NCBI GenBank assembly: GCA_007127175.1
Contig: SKZX01000211.1
Coordinates: forward strand, 1 to 7,139
Direction of reading: 5' to 3'
DNA from: Desulfobacterales bacterium
GTDB lineage: Bacteria; Desulfobacterota; Desulfobacteria; Desulfobacterales; Desulfosalsimonadaceae
Length of the DNA stretch: 7,139 bases
The notes beneath the pieces were generated by a model that searched no databases, was not told the DNA's origin, and saw only the letters and a program-made list of their open reading frames with translations. This document shows, in pieces, positions 7,011 through 7,139 of this stretch. Positions within the stretch are counted from its first letter, which is position 1. Each line of letters starts with the position of its first letter. A program made the position numbers and the translations under genes.

Positions 7011-7139
7011 TTACATCATCGACATCGGATCGACGTCGATGGCAGTGGAGACGTCGCGGCTTCCGAAATGGGTGCTGTTTTCAAAGCACAGCCTGCGGAT
7101 AAAGTGCTGCAGTTCTGCGGATGACGAAGCTTTCATGAG
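7011..7139 (-). CDS. priA: Primosomal protein N' (replication-restart helicase) C-terminus, 5' part outside window
   Basis: An open frame enters from the right edge and ends at TAA 7011-7013, giving the last 42 residues of a protein. The segment has a helix with ELQHFIRRLC (residues 9-18 of the fragment) followed by a strand and AIDVDPMSMM at the end. PriA proteins finish in this way: a lipid- and DNA-free C-terminal domain ends in a strand with the V/I-DVDP motif a few residues before the stop, and E. coli PriA, as I recall it, has an LQH-containing helix and ends VLDVDPIEG. PriA is a 3'-5' superfamily 2 helicase that recognises stalled forks and reloads the replisome in the cytoplasm. It has no functional link to the TAM genes; the 154-base gap and candidate promoter suggest a separate transcription unit. 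With only 42 residues the call rests on one motif plus the helix. Confidence 0.72.
   Translation of the reverse strand, partial: LMKASSSAELQHFIRRLCFENSTHFGSRDVSTAIDVDPMSMM

Noticed and set aside
6899..7102. Plus-strand open frame of 67 codons at the right end
   Set aside because: It overlaps the PriA C-terminus on the other strand and the intergenic gap; no ribosome site or recognisable sequence supports it.

Overview
The window looks like a chromosomal piece of a diderm (Gram-negative) bacterium of moderately high GC content. All recognisable genes lie on the minus strand. In the order of transcription, which is right to left, they are the last 42 codons of a primosomal helicase (priA-like), a complete 1428-residue TamB-family protein, and an Omp85 outer-membrane protein (TamA/BamA type) that is open to the left edge. 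An outer membrane is certain from the Omp85/TamB pair. I lean towards Desulfobacterota or another former deltaproteobacterial group because of the long POTRA array and the codon choice, but nothing in the window proves a taxon.

Layout: 7011-7139 is the priA 3' end. 6857-7010 is a 154-base gap with a plausible sigma70-type promoter facing tamB and a weak hairpin that may end priA transcription. 2570-6856 is tamB. 1-2560 is the Omp85 gene, starting 9 bases after the tamB stop with its Shine-Dalgarno sequence overlapping that stop. The last two genes therefore form a tight operon.

The two proteins should work together. TamB is anchored in the inner membrane and crosses the periplasm as a long beta-rich groove. 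The Omp85 partner sits in the outer membrane and reaches back with its POTRA domains. The pair is linked in the literature to insertion of some outer-membrane and autotransporter proteins and, for TamB, to phospholipid transport to the outer membrane.

The unusual points are that (i) the Omp85 partner carries seven POTRA-like domains instead of the three of E. coli TamA or five of BamA, (ii) the gene order is tamB then tamA, the reverse of E. coli, and (iii) TamB contains a visible ~105-residue tandem repeat. No RNA gene, mobile element, CRISPR array or origin was seen. No wholly new system is evident; the window is best read as a divergent TAM-like envelope module.
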